In this document: positions 44,953 through 52,697 of the stretch, in pieces
How positions within the stretch are numbered: the stretch's first letter is position 1
Layout of the letters: each line of letters opens with the position of its first letter
NCBI RefSeq assembly: GCF_002563655.1
Contig: NZ_PDIY01000001.1
Span: 605,001-669,000 of the forward strand
Direction of reading: 5' to 3'
DNA from: Bacillus sp. es.034
GTDB taxonomy: Bacteria > Bacillota > Bacilli > Bacillales > Bacillaceae_B
DNA: 64,000 nucleotides
Program-made: the position numbers and the translations under genes
Notes under the pieces: generated by a model
What the model was told of the DNA's origin: nothing
The model's input: only the letters and a program-made list of their open reading frames with translations
Databases searched by the model: none

Positions 44953-46404
44953 ATGATGAGTATCCTATCTGCTCTTCTAGGGGTATTATTTTTTCTTAAC
45001 CTGATCCTTGCCGCTGTCATTATATTCTTAGAGCGGAAAGATGCGGGAGCGACCTGGGCCTGGCTGATGGTATTGTTCTTCATTCCATTTCTTGGGTTCA
45101 TCCTCTATCTGGTATTCGGGCAGAACTTGAGCAGGAAAAGGTTATTTGATTGGGAGGATATGAAGAAGATCGGAATTGAAGGCTTGATTCACAATCAGAT
45201 TCGATCCTTGAAGGAACATCGTTTTCCTTTTAAAAATGAAATCGCCTATCGTTATCAGGATCTTATTTATATGCATCTGATCAATAATGAGGCTCTACTG
45301 ACCCAGGATAATGAGGTCAGCTTTTTCACACACGGAGAAGACAAGTTTGAAGCGCTGTTAGAAGACATCGAGGCAGCAGAGGATCATATTCATATACAAT
45401 ATTATATTTTCAAAAAAGATCAGTTAGGTAAGCGCATCTTGAAGAAGCTCACGGAAAAAGCTAAGAAAGGCGTAAAGGTCAGGGTCTTATACGATGAAAT
45501 GGGGTCCCGGCGAACGAGGCGGGGATTCTTTAAAGGCCTCCTCTCTTCCGGTGGGGAGGTAGAAGTGTTTTTCCCTTCGAAGATCCCCTTTATCAACCTC
45601 CGCTTAAACTATCGAAATCACAGAAAGCTCGTGATCATTGATGGGAAAGTTGGCTATGTAGGCGGATTCAATATCGGGGATGAATACCTGGGCTTGAACC
45701 CGAAGTTCGGTTATTGGAGGGATACTCACCTCAGAATTGCCGGCAGCTCTGCACTTGCCATGCAGACACGGTTCATCCTCGATTGGAATCAGGCAAGCCG
45801 ATCGAAGAAGATTGCCTATGATCTGCGATACTTTCCCCCGCCTTCTTTCACGGGGGATGCAGGGGTTCAGATTGTCACATGCGGCCCCGACTCGGAATGG
45901 GAGCAGATAAAGAACGGCTATATCAAAATGATTTCATCTGCCAAGGAATCCATCTACATCCAGACCCCTTATTTCATTCCAGACGTCAGTCTCCTCGATT
46001 CTTTGAGGATTGCTTCTCTTACAGGAGTCGATGTCCGGATCATGATCCCGAATAAACCGGACCATTTATTCGTCTATTGGGCGACGTATTCCTATATCGG
46101 GGAGCTCCTGAAAGCCGGAGCGAAGATTTATATTTATGATAATGGATTTATTCATGCCAAAACGATTGTCGTCGATGAGGTCATTTCTTCTGTAGGTACA
46201 GCCAATATCGATGTACGAAGCTTTCGTTTAAACTTCGAGGTCAATGCCTTTTTATATGATCAGGCACTCTCTGAAAATCTGGGAGTGGTGTTTAGAAACG
46301 ACATTGAAAAGAGCAGGGAATTAACATTGGAAGACTATCATCAAAGACCTTGGACGATCAAAGTGAAGGAATCCATATCGCGTCTGTTGTCCCCCATCTT
46401 ATAG
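44953..46404 (+). CDS. cls: Cardiolipin synthase
   Basis: 483 residues with two N-terminal membrane helices (about 1-60) and two phospholipase D HKD motifs (NHRKLVIIDGKVGYVGGFNI; HAKTIVVDEVISSVGTANID). It condenses phosphatidylglycerol to cardiolipin in the membrane. RBS AGGAG before the ATG. Confidence 0.95.
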   Translation: MMSILSALLGVLFFLNLILAAVIIFLERKDAGATWAWLMVLFFIPFLGFILYLVFGQNLSRKRLFDWEDMKKIGIEGLIHNQIRSLKEHRFPFKNEIAYRYQDLIYMHLINNEALLTQDNEVSFFTHGEDKFEALLEDIEAAEDHIHIQYYIFKKDQLGKRILKKLTEKAKKGVKVRVLYDEMGSRRTRRGFFKGLLSSGGEVEVFFPSKIPFINLRLNYRNHRKLVIIDGKVGYVGGFNIGDEYLGLNPKFGYWRDTHLRIAGSSALAMQTRFILDWNQASRSKKIAYDLRYFPPPSFTGDAGVQIVTCGPDSEWEQIKNGYIKMISSAKESIYIQTPYFIPDVSLLDSLRIASLTGVDVRIMIPNKPDHLFVYWATYSYIGELLKAGAKIYIYDNGFIHAKTIVVDEVISSVGTANIDVRSFRLNFEVNAFLYDQALSENLGVVFRNDIEKSRELTLEDYHQRPWTIKVKESISRLLSPIL

Positions 46405-46486
46405 AAGGGATGATTGGACATTGCCATCTGTGGATGGATAAAGGCATAATAGACTTATTGTGAAAGAAAAAGAGAGGGATGAGATC

Positions 46487-46744
46487 ATGAGTGTGCACAA
46501 AGAAATTTCCAAGCATTCCAACATGCAAAATCAGCTTGTTCAGCAATTTATGAAACTGGATGAGCGCAGAGAAAAAGCAATTGACGAAGCTGTTCAGCTT
46601 TGTTCTGCCGGAAAACCTTTTACAACGGATCACATTAATCAAGTAACAAATGAAATCAATATTTTGGCAAGACGCGGGGTAGTTCCGCAAAGAAAGCTTG
46701 TGACAACGGAAATGGTTGAGGAATATGTCGCGAGACTAAAATAA
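46487..46744 (+). CDS. DUF2533-family small protein (YpbS-like)
   Basis: 85 residues, helical and charged (MSVHKEISKHSNMQNQLV; DEAVQLCSAGKPFTTDHI; then EMVEEYVARLK). I recognise the DUF2533/YpbS type; its function is unknown. AGAGGG precedes this ATG, so an in-frame ATG at 46460 is rejected. Confidence 0.78.
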   Translation: MSVHKEISKHSNMQNQLVQQFMKLDERREKAIDEAVQLCSAGKPFTTDHINQVTNEINILARRGVVPQRKLVTTEMVEEYVARLK

Positions 46745-46756
46745 GCTGCACAACAT

Positions 46757-46815
46757 AAATAACCCTGATACGTCTACAACCATTCTGGTGGTGAGGCCGT
46801 TTCAGGGTTATTTTA
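46757..46815. terminator. Long-loop terminator between convergent genes
   Basis: AAATAACCCTGA pairs with TCAGGGTTATTTTA, with an inner loop of about 33 nt. Confidence 0.65.
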
Positions 46816-46830
46816 TTTGAAGGCTGAAAT

Positions 46831-47103
46831 TTAGGCTTTTAATGCGCTATTCCACCCATCATAAACAAATACAGGCTGTGTATCGTTTTCTGCTCGCTCT
46901 GTCACCACATAGTTTTTATGTGCTACGACCGTTTGATCATCAGGTAAATCCAGTTTCTTCGCAATTTCCCTATCCATTTTGACGATGACGGTATTTTCTC
47001 TTAAGGTCGTGACGACACCGTTGATAACATGTTTCTTTCTTTTAAATTGAATCGTATCCCCAAGGTTTGCATTCTCTTTTGAGTAAACGAATGTATTTTC
47101 CAT
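46831..47103 (-). CDS. DUF2187-like small protein (YkvS type)
   Basis: 90 residues, a compact beta-rich protein (GDTIQFKRKKHVINGVVTTL; NTVIVKMDREIA; TVVAHKNYVV) resembling the DUF2187 family. Function unknown. AAAGGGG precedes the ATG. The following 47104-47352 holds no gene that I can see. Confidence 0.65.
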   Translation of the reverse strand: MENTFVYSKENANLGDTIQFKRKKHVINGVVTTLRENTVIVKMDREIAKKLDLPDDQTVVAHKNYVVTERAENDTQPVFVYDGWNSALKA

Positions 47104-47352
47104 TTTAAAGTCCCCTTTTTAGTTAAAGTGATCGTTCCCTTTTTAATTGAAAGAATTTTCTAATAATATTATTTTAACTTGTATTTATATAAATTTCAAT
47201 GAATGACTTATCCTTTTTGTACCACAATTGCATAAAGTCAAAACCTTTTAACGTTTTATTTTTTTGAGTTGCACATAAAACCGGGGATCAAGCCCTTTAT
47301 ATATACTTATACATCCAATAAGGAAAATCCTTCCTTTTGTTAATTTTATATA

Positions 47353-47390
47353 AAAAACAGGCATCCGTGGGTAGCGGATGCCTGTTTTTT
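47353..47390. terminator. Bidirectional terminator after the MFS gene
   Basis: AAAAAACAGGCATCCG, loop, CGGATGCCTGTTTTTT. Confidence 0.92.
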
Positions 47391-48561
47391 AGTAAGCTAG
47401 TGCATTCTTCTTTTCTTCTTTCATGAGGACGAAGCAGAGGAAGATGCCAAGGAGTGACAGGACTGCGAAGAAGAGGTATACCGTGTAGATGGAATAGGTT
47501 TCATAGATGAAGCCTCCCACGAAGGTACTGAACCAATTCCCGAGGCCATTTCCGATGGCGGAATAGACGGTGACGGCAGTAGCTGTAATATGTGCCGGCG
47601 TGATTTCTTTAATATAGCGGAGCCCTGCAGGAATGAATAATCCGATGGCAAGACCCTGCATCACTGCTGAAGAATAAACCAGCCATAGACTTGGTTCCGT
47701 GAAGTAAAATAGCCAGCGGATCATGGATGCAGCACCTGCCAGCGCTGCTACGGTCAAGAGACCGAACTTATCAATCCAACCTCCCGCGATTCTCATAAAC
47801 GGTACTTCTGATAGGACGGCAATCAGAAATGCAAGGCCGATTCCGGCGTACGTACCACCTGAATCTTCTACAAATAAGCCGAAATACACGTTGTTGGCTA
47901 AATTCGGGCCAAACACCAGGAACGTGACGGCCAGGAAGATCAGAAATTTTTTCATCGTGAATAATTCCTTCATTCCGGCTTTCAGATCAAGCTTTGCTGC
48001 CGCTCTCTCTTTAGGAAAACGGAAGGATAGGAATCCCGAAAGGACCAGGCAGATAAAGAACGAGTAGAAAATGATCGTCGGTCCGATAAATCCTTCTGAA
48101 AGCCTCCCCATGATGAACACGGCAATCCCGAACCCCAGTGAGCCGAACAACCGAATATTTCCGTAGTTATAACGGACTTTACTTGTATACTTCAAGCTGA
48201 TGCTGTCGGATACGGGGATGATGGCGCTTTGGAAGATCGCAACTAAAATCGCGACTATTAATAGTCCATAGTAAACATCCATGAATAAATAACCAAGAGC
48301 AAAGACCCCTGCCACTAAGGAGGTCAACCCTAACACGACAGTCGGCTTATTGGTTGTGTCACTGACCATCCCCCATATCGGTTGGAAGAAAATCATCATG
48401 ATCGGGCCGACAGACATGATGGTACCGATCTGATACCCATTCAACCCCACACTTTCGCTCAAATACACACTGAGTAAAGGATATAAACTGCCAACCCCGA
48501 AGAAGGTTAATAGATAAAATCCTTGTAACGTAAAAATTTGATTTCGCACATTTCTTTCCAC
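47389..48561 (-). CDS. MFS transporter (YwbF/LacY-like)
   Basis: 390 residues with twelve predicted helices and an MFS loop (WGMVSDTTNKP after the second helix). The pattern FTLQGFYLLTFFGVGSLYPL at the start resembles the nucleoside/oligosaccharide:H+ type. Substrate unknown. I use GTG at 48561 since GGGGGAT precedes it at 6 bp. Confidence 0.88.
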   Translation of the reverse strand: MERNVRNQIFTLQGFYLLTFFGVGSLYPLLSVYLSESVGLNGYQIGTIMSVGPIMMIFFQPIWGMVSDTTNKPTVVLGLTSLVAGVFALGYLFMDVYYGLLIVAILVAIFQSAIIPVSDSISLKYTSKVRYNYGNIRLFGSLGFGIAVFIMGRLSEGFIGPTIIFYSFFICLVLSGFLSFRFPKERAAAKLDLKAGMKELFTMKKFLIFLAVTFLVFGPNLANNVYFGLFVEDSGGTYAGIGLAFLIAVLSEVPFMRIAGGWIDKFGLLTVAALAGAASMIRWLFYFTEPSLWLVYSSAVMQGLAIGLFIPAGLRYIKEITPAHITATAVTVYSAIGNGLGNWFSTFVGGFIYETYSIYTVYLFFAVLSLLGIFLCFVLMKEEKKNALAY

Positions 48562-48753
48562 TACCGTATCCCCCAAGATGTTTTTTGTCTATCTTATAGT
48601 AGACCTTGACCGTTCAATTGTCTATGAATTTATGCCTTTTTATGGATAAAGTCCCGAGGCTTATGATGCATGCCTTGCTAGGGCCCCCCTCCGCTTTTGT
48701 TTGATCCAGCCGTGGCATCCTCGCCCCAGGTTATATTTCCAATACATTACCGT

Positions 48754-48782
48754 TTGACTTTTTCGATTAAACCCTTTAAAGT
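48754..48782 (+). promoter_or_regulatory. SigA promoter of the S-box transcript
   Basis: TTGACT (48754-48759), 17-bp spacer, TAAAGT (48777-48782), about 30 bp before the S-box. The 48562-48750 stretch before it has no gene. Confidence 0.7.
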
Positions 48783-48816
48783 ATGGAAGTATATTTTAAA
48801 TGAACTGAATAACATA

Positions 48817-48923
48817 TCTTCTTATCCAGAGAGACGGAGGGACTGGCCCTTTGATGTCTCGGCAGCGGACTCATGATGAGTGCTGTGCCACATCCAGCAA
48901 GCGTAATGCTTGAAAGATAAGAG
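48817..48923 (+). promoter_or_regulatory. S-box (SAM-I) riboswitch
   Basis: Conserved features in order: CTTATC of P1, AGAGAGACGGAGGGACTGGC, TCGGCAGC in place of the usual CGGCAACC, the CATGATGAGTGCTGTGCCA arm, the CCAGCAAGC region and closing GAAAGATAAGA. A terminator AAACCTCTTC/GGAAGAGGTT with a T run follows at 48942-48973; the strand ATAAGAGG at 48917-48924 can pair with CCTCTTCTTAT as an antiterminator. SAM binding should stop transcription of the transporter. Confidence 0.9.
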
Positions 48924-48941
48924 GAGTGTTTCGTTTGAATG

Positions 48942-48973
48942 AAACCTCTTCTTATGTTGGAAGAGGTTTTTTT
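48942..48973 (+). terminator. S-box terminator
   Basis: AAACCTCTTC, loop TTATGTT, GGAAGAGGTTTTTTTA; alternates with the antiterminator described for the S-box. Confidence 0.88.
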
Positions 48974-49004
48974 ATTTGATTTCACACGACAAAGGAGTTT
49001 TGAC

Positions 49005-50324
49005 ATGAACCAAGAAAAAGGTAATTTACTGGCTTTATTGCCCTTGATCATATTTGTTTCCCTGTTCCTCGGAGCAGGAATTCTTTCAGGAGATTTTTAT
49101 GCATTCCCTGTTCTCGTATCCATCATTATTGCCGCGGTTGTTGCCCTGGCGATGAATCGTAAAGAATCGTTAACCTCTAAGGTTGAACGGTTTGCAAAAG
49201 GTGCCGGACATCCGGATATCATGATCATGGTCTTTATCTTCCTGTTAGCCGGTGCGTTTTCCGGTGTAGCAGAAAAGATGGGGGCCGTTGATTCGACCGT
49301 CAACTTCGCCCTATCGGTGCTTCCTGGTAATCTAATCATGGTTGGATTATTCATCATCGCCGCTTTCATTTCCCTATCAATGGGGACATCCATGGGGACA
49401 ATCGCAGCACTTGCCCCGATCGGAGTGGGCATCAGTTCAGGAGCAGATATTTCAATGCCCCTTGCTATGGCCACCGTTATTGGAGGAGCGATGTTCGGGG
49501 ATAACTTATCGTTCATCTCGGATACAACGATTGCAGCCGTACGTACACAGAAAACGGAAATGAAGGACAAGTTCAAGGTGAATTTCTTCATTGTATTACC
49601 GGCAGCTATCATTACCATGGTGATCCTTTTTATCCTTACGATGGGGACTCCATCCTCTGTAGAAGCAGGAAGCTTTAATTGGGTTAAAATCATCCCTTAC
49701 CTTGGAGTCATCATTGGGGCCCTTGCAGGATTGAACGTATTTGTCGTTCTAATCGGCGGAGTCGTGTTGGCAGGAATTATCGGATTTGCTGATGGAAGCT
49801 TTACCCCATCAAGTTACTTTGGCAGTGTAGCAGACGGGATGACGGGCATGGCAGAGATTGTGATCCTGTCCATCCTGATCGGTGGAGTCGTCGAACTTAT
49901 TCGTCATAATGGTGGGATTCAAGCAATCCTTTATCATGCCACCCGTAAGATCAAATCTCCTCAAGGAGCACAGCTTGCTACAGCAGGATTAGTCAGTTCG
50001 ACGAATCTTTGCACAGCCAATAACACGATTTCCATTATCATCGCAGGACCACTGGCCAAAACGCTCAGCGATAAGTTTGGCGTAGATGCCCGTAAGTCAG
50101 CCAGCATCCTCGATATTTTCTCTTGTGCCGTTCAAGGGTTGATCCCATATGGTGCACAGGCACTGTTAGTGGCAGAAGTAGCCGGCATATCACCGGTCAG
50201 CATCATCCCATATGCCTTCTATCCTGTCCTGATTGCCGTTTGCGGACTGATTGCGATTCAATTCGCCCTTCCGAAATTCACCCGGAGATCCGTTGCTGAT
50301 GGAGATCCGGTCCGTTCTTCTTAA
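49005..50324 (+). CDS. metT: NhaC-family transporter under S-box control, probable methionine transporter
   Basis: 439 residues with about eleven helices and NhaC-type motifs (SMGTSMGTIAALAPIGVGIS; FGDNLSFISDTTIAAV; TNLCTANNTISIIIAGP). NhaC-like transporters preceded by S-boxes have been predicted to move methionine (MetT). The riboswitch is the main evidence for the substrate. AAAGGAG precedes the ATG at 49005; an in-frame start at 48939 lies within the terminator. Confidence 0.8.
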   Translation: MNQEKGNLLALLPLIIFVSLFLGAGILSGDFYAFPVLVSIIIAAVVALAMNRKESLTSKVERFAKGAGHPDIMIMVFIFLLAGAFSGVAEKMGAVDSTVNFALSVLPGNLIMVGLFIIAAFISLSMGTSMGTIAALAPIGVGISSGADISMPLAMATVIGGAMFGDNLSFISDTTIAAVRTQKTEMKDKFKVNFFIVLPAAIITMVILFILTMGTPSSVEAGSFNWVKIIPYLGVIIGALAGLNVFVVLIGGVVLAGIIGFADGSFTPSSYFGSVADGMTGMAEIVILSILIGGVVELIRHNGGIQAILYHATRKIKSPQGAQLATAGLVSSTNLCTANNTISIIIAGPLAKTLSDKFGVDARKSASILDIFSCAVQGLIPYGAQALLVAEVAGISPVSIIPYAFYPVLIAVCGLIAIQFALPKFTRRSVADGDPVRSS

Positions 50325-50332
50325 TCTGTTTT

Positions 50333-50370
50333 GAAAAGAGACAAATCCGTCTGGGTTTGTCTCTTTTTGT
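50333..50370 (+). terminator. Terminator of the NhaC-family gene
   Basis: AAAGAGACAAA, loop, TTTGTCTCTTTTTG. Confidence 0.85.
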
Positions 50371-50379
50371 GTCGCCACT

Positions 50380-50411
50380 AAAAAAGCAGACCCCGCTTTA
50401 AGGAATCTGCT
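50380..50411 (-). terminator. Terminator of the SDR gene
   Basis: Minus strand AGCAGA, long loop, TCTGCT followed by TTTTTT. Confidence 0.6.
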
Positions 50412-50417
50412 AACTTC

Positions 50418-51173
50418 TTATAACAAATCATTCACATGATACAGTTTGCCACTTTCAATATCGGTTTTCGTTATGAGAGTCACCAGTGCATCCGCTACCG
50501 TGTCCGTGCTTCGGAGCATGCCCTCTTCTTTGTAACGCTGGAACGATTCAACCTCGGCAAAGGCCTCTTTGGAGGACGAGCGGATTTCCCCTTGCATATC
50601 CGTATCCATCACTCCAGGACTGAAAGCGATGACCTGGTGACGGCTATGCGTATTTGAGAGCTCAAGGCTCACCGTTTCTGTCAGCATATTGACTCCCGCC
50701 TTAGTCGCGCAATACGTACTCCAGCCATAAACGGGACGGCTTCCCGCTCCTGAACTGATGTTAACCATGACCATCTTCGATTCAGAGCCTTTGGCTGCTT
50801 TGAGCAATTCATTGGTGGCGATCATAGGTGATAACAGATTGACGTGCACACTCGTTTCCAATGCTTCATTTTCCACTTCACCCGACGTATTGATCGGTGT
50901 CACCACACCGGCATTTTGAACGACATATATCTTCTCGGCTTCAGATCCAAATACCTTTGTCCCTACTTCGCGGAAAACCGCTTCTGTTTGTCCCGATTGA
51001 GATAGATCACAGGGAAAGAATTCATACGACACTTCTTTTTCACGTGCAAGCTTTTGTAAGCTGTCATTATCCGAACGGGATATATTGAGAATGCCAATGC
51101 CTTTTTCAATAAAGAGCCTGGCGACGGACTCCCCTAAGCCCCTAGTTGCTCCTGTCACGATTGCGTAATCCAT
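50418..51173 (-). CDS. Short-chain dehydrogenase (benzil reductase YueD-like)
   Basis: 251 residues. Cofactor motif TGATRGLGESVARLF, NAG (VVQNAG), catalytic Ser in NISSGAG and YCATK with Tyr and Lys. The C-terminal YHVNDLL type resembles sepiapterin reductase/benzil reductase enzymes. Substrate uncertain. Confidence 0.88.
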   Translation of the reverse strand: MDYAIVTGATRGLGESVARLFIEKGIGILNISRSDNDSLQKLAREKEVSYEFFPCDLSQSGQTEAVFREVGTKVFGSEAEKIYVVQNAGVVTPINTSGEVENEALETSVHVNLLSPMIATNELLKAAKGSESKMVMVNISSGAGSRPVYGWSTYCATKAGVNMLTETVSLELSNTHSRHQVIAFSPGVMDTDMQGEIRSSSKEAFAEVESFQRYKEEGMLRSTDTVADALVTLITKTDIESGKLYHVNDLL

Positions 51174-51284
51174 TTCGAATCATCTCCTTCTTACCTACTG
51201 ATTATAAAGGAGAGTTTCCTTTCCTCAAAAAATTAAGCATCGAATTAACCGAATATTTACAAATCCCCTATTATAAACGTCCAT

Positions 51285-51311
51285 GAAAAAAGCACACCAT
51301 CAAGGCATGCT
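51285..51311 (-). terminator. Terminator of the polysaccharide deacetylase-like gene
   Basis: Minus strand AGCATGCC, loop, GGTGTGCT, then TTTTTT; overlaps the 3' end of the gene. Confidence 0.75.
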
Positions 51312-52085
51312 CTCATCAATCAAATGATATTCCGGTATAAGATCGGACAGTGGCACGATTGACGCTTTTTTCTCATAAAGGGGAAGAAATTCTTTTAACA
51401 TGGTGGCCACCTTCATGCCTGTAACCCCTACATGTCCGATCGCGATGGTGGCATCATCACGATCCAGTGCCTTTGAAAGGAGTCTCGCCTGTTTCCCTAT
51501 GTGCTGAATCGTGTAGACATCATCAAAGAATAATTCGTTTTCAAGGTATGGGACGCCCAATTCCTTTGCAAGCTTTGGAATGACACTCTTACCTGTTGTT
51601 TTACTATCCAGATAAAATAAACCCCTTTCCTTGCATATGCCCAGAACAATCCTCATGACCCGCTCATCGGCGGTTGCCTTTGATCCCATATGATGATTGA
51701 CTCCCACTGCATAAGGGACCTCTTCCAGGGCTTGCTCTACTCTCTTCCTGATTTCTACATCGGACAGGGTAGTCGTGATGGCCCCAGGCCCGAGCCAGCT
51801 CGCTTTCCCTGACACCGGTTCCATAGGAAGGTGGACGATGACCTCATGTCCACTACTATGGGCTTTTTCCGCATCTGTCTTGGTCGTTGGAAGAAAAGGC
51901 ATGACCGCAATCGTCAAAGTGACGGGAAGGCTCAGGATTTCCGCTGTCCCTTTCATGTCATTTCCTAAATCATCGATCACAATCGCGAGTTCATTCTGAT
52001 GTGCCGGCAGGGGAAGGATGTTTCTTGCTGAAACGGACATTTGAATAGAAAAAGTCATAAGCAAACAGATAACAAGGGTTCTCAT
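51300..52085 (-). CDS. Divergent polysaccharide deacetylase family protein (YibQ-like)
   Basis: 261 residues with a signal peptide (residues 1-20) and a deacetylase-like fold: VIDDLGNDMKGTAEIL, VIVHLPMEPVSG, VGVNHHMGS, FYLDSKTTG and IGHVGVTG. The family is exported and inferred to act on cell-wall or extracellular polysaccharide; the activity is unproven. Confidence 0.88.
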   Translation of the reverse strand: MRTLVICLLMTFSIQMSVSARNILPLPAHQNELAIVIDDLGNDMKGTAEILSLPVTLTIAVMPFLPTTKTDAEKAHSSGHEVIVHLPMEPVSGKASWLGPGAITTTLSDVEIRKRVEQALEEVPYAVGVNHHMGSKATADERVMRIVLGICKERGLFYLDSKTTGKSVIPKLAKELGVPYLENELFFDDVYTIQHIGKQARLLSKALDRDDATIAIGHVGVTGMKVATMLKEFLPLYEKKASIVPLSDLIPEYHLIDESMP

Positions 52086-52139
52086 ACAGCCTCACTCCTT
52101 TTTCTTTATGATGTCCATTTTAGATAAGATATACGAGTG

Positions 52140-52223
52140 AGGTCCGTCCCTCAAAATCAGTAAAAAAGAAAGCCGGGAAGCGTAAATACGCTTCCCGGCT
52201 TGGAAATACTGAGGGACGGACCT
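52140..52223. repeat. Nested inverted repeat with GGTCCGTCCCTC arms around a terminator
   Basis: Outer arms AGGTCCGTCCCTCA (52140-52153) and TGAGGGACGGACCT (52210-52223) are perfect inverted repeats. Inside is a second hairpin AGCCGGGAAGCGTA/TACGCTTCCCGGCT (52171-52200) with a T-rich tract on the minus strand, terminating the HhH gene. Confidence 0.85.
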
Positions 52224-52686
52224 ATTGATCCCAGGCTTTGGTGGGACGGTCACCGGGGTAGCCGTGGGTTTGGCGATATGTTTTTCTTTCTGTTGTGAAG
52301 TCCCACCAGTTCTTGCTGCTTTCCGGGTGATTGGCGTGGTGGATGACACATCTGAGGGAGTCTTCTACGCATGGGTCCATCCAAACACCGTACTTCTTTT
52401 CTAAGTCGATGATAAGGTCTTCCCCCTTTTCTTCCTTTATTTCTTCAAGGGTATAAAATCCAAGATCTTCTACAACATTATGAGCCATGTTGGGTCCTAT
52501 GGAAGGGATCCGTTGAAAAATGGACATGCCGATTAAATAACGGGATCTTTCCATCGTAATGTTTAGTTTCTCCCGGAGAATTTCAGGAGATAATTCATGT
52601 ATATCCCCAAGTCGTATCTTGGCTCTGCGGAGGGCAGACCTCTCCTGATCAGTCAATGGAAGTTTCGGACTTTTTCTGCTCACCAT
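52222..52686 (-). CDS. Helix-hairpin-helix protein (Cdd1/pathogenicity-locus family)
   Basis: 154 residues with a helix-hairpin-helix around FQRIPSIGPNMAHNVVEDL, followed by a Cys/His region (WMDPCVEDSLRCVIHHANHP) and a Trp-rich end. The family probably binds DNA. GGAGGTGA before the ATG. It is 11 bp from the fused permease gene upstream. Confidence 0.85.
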   Translation of the reverse strand: MVSRKSPKLPLTDQERSALRRAKIRLGDIHELSPEILREKLNITMERSRYLIGMSIFQRIPSIGPNMAHNVVEDLGFYTLEEIKEEKGEDLIIDLEKKYGVWMDPCVEDSLRCVIHHANHPESSKNWWDFTTERKTYRQTHGYPGDRPTKAWDQ

Positions 52687-52697
52687 TCGTCACCTCC

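Noticed and set aside
47261..47352. Possible small RNA in the gap between the DUF2187-like gene and the MFS terminator
   Set aside because: No clear promoter or structured core apart from the terminator shared with the MFS gene.
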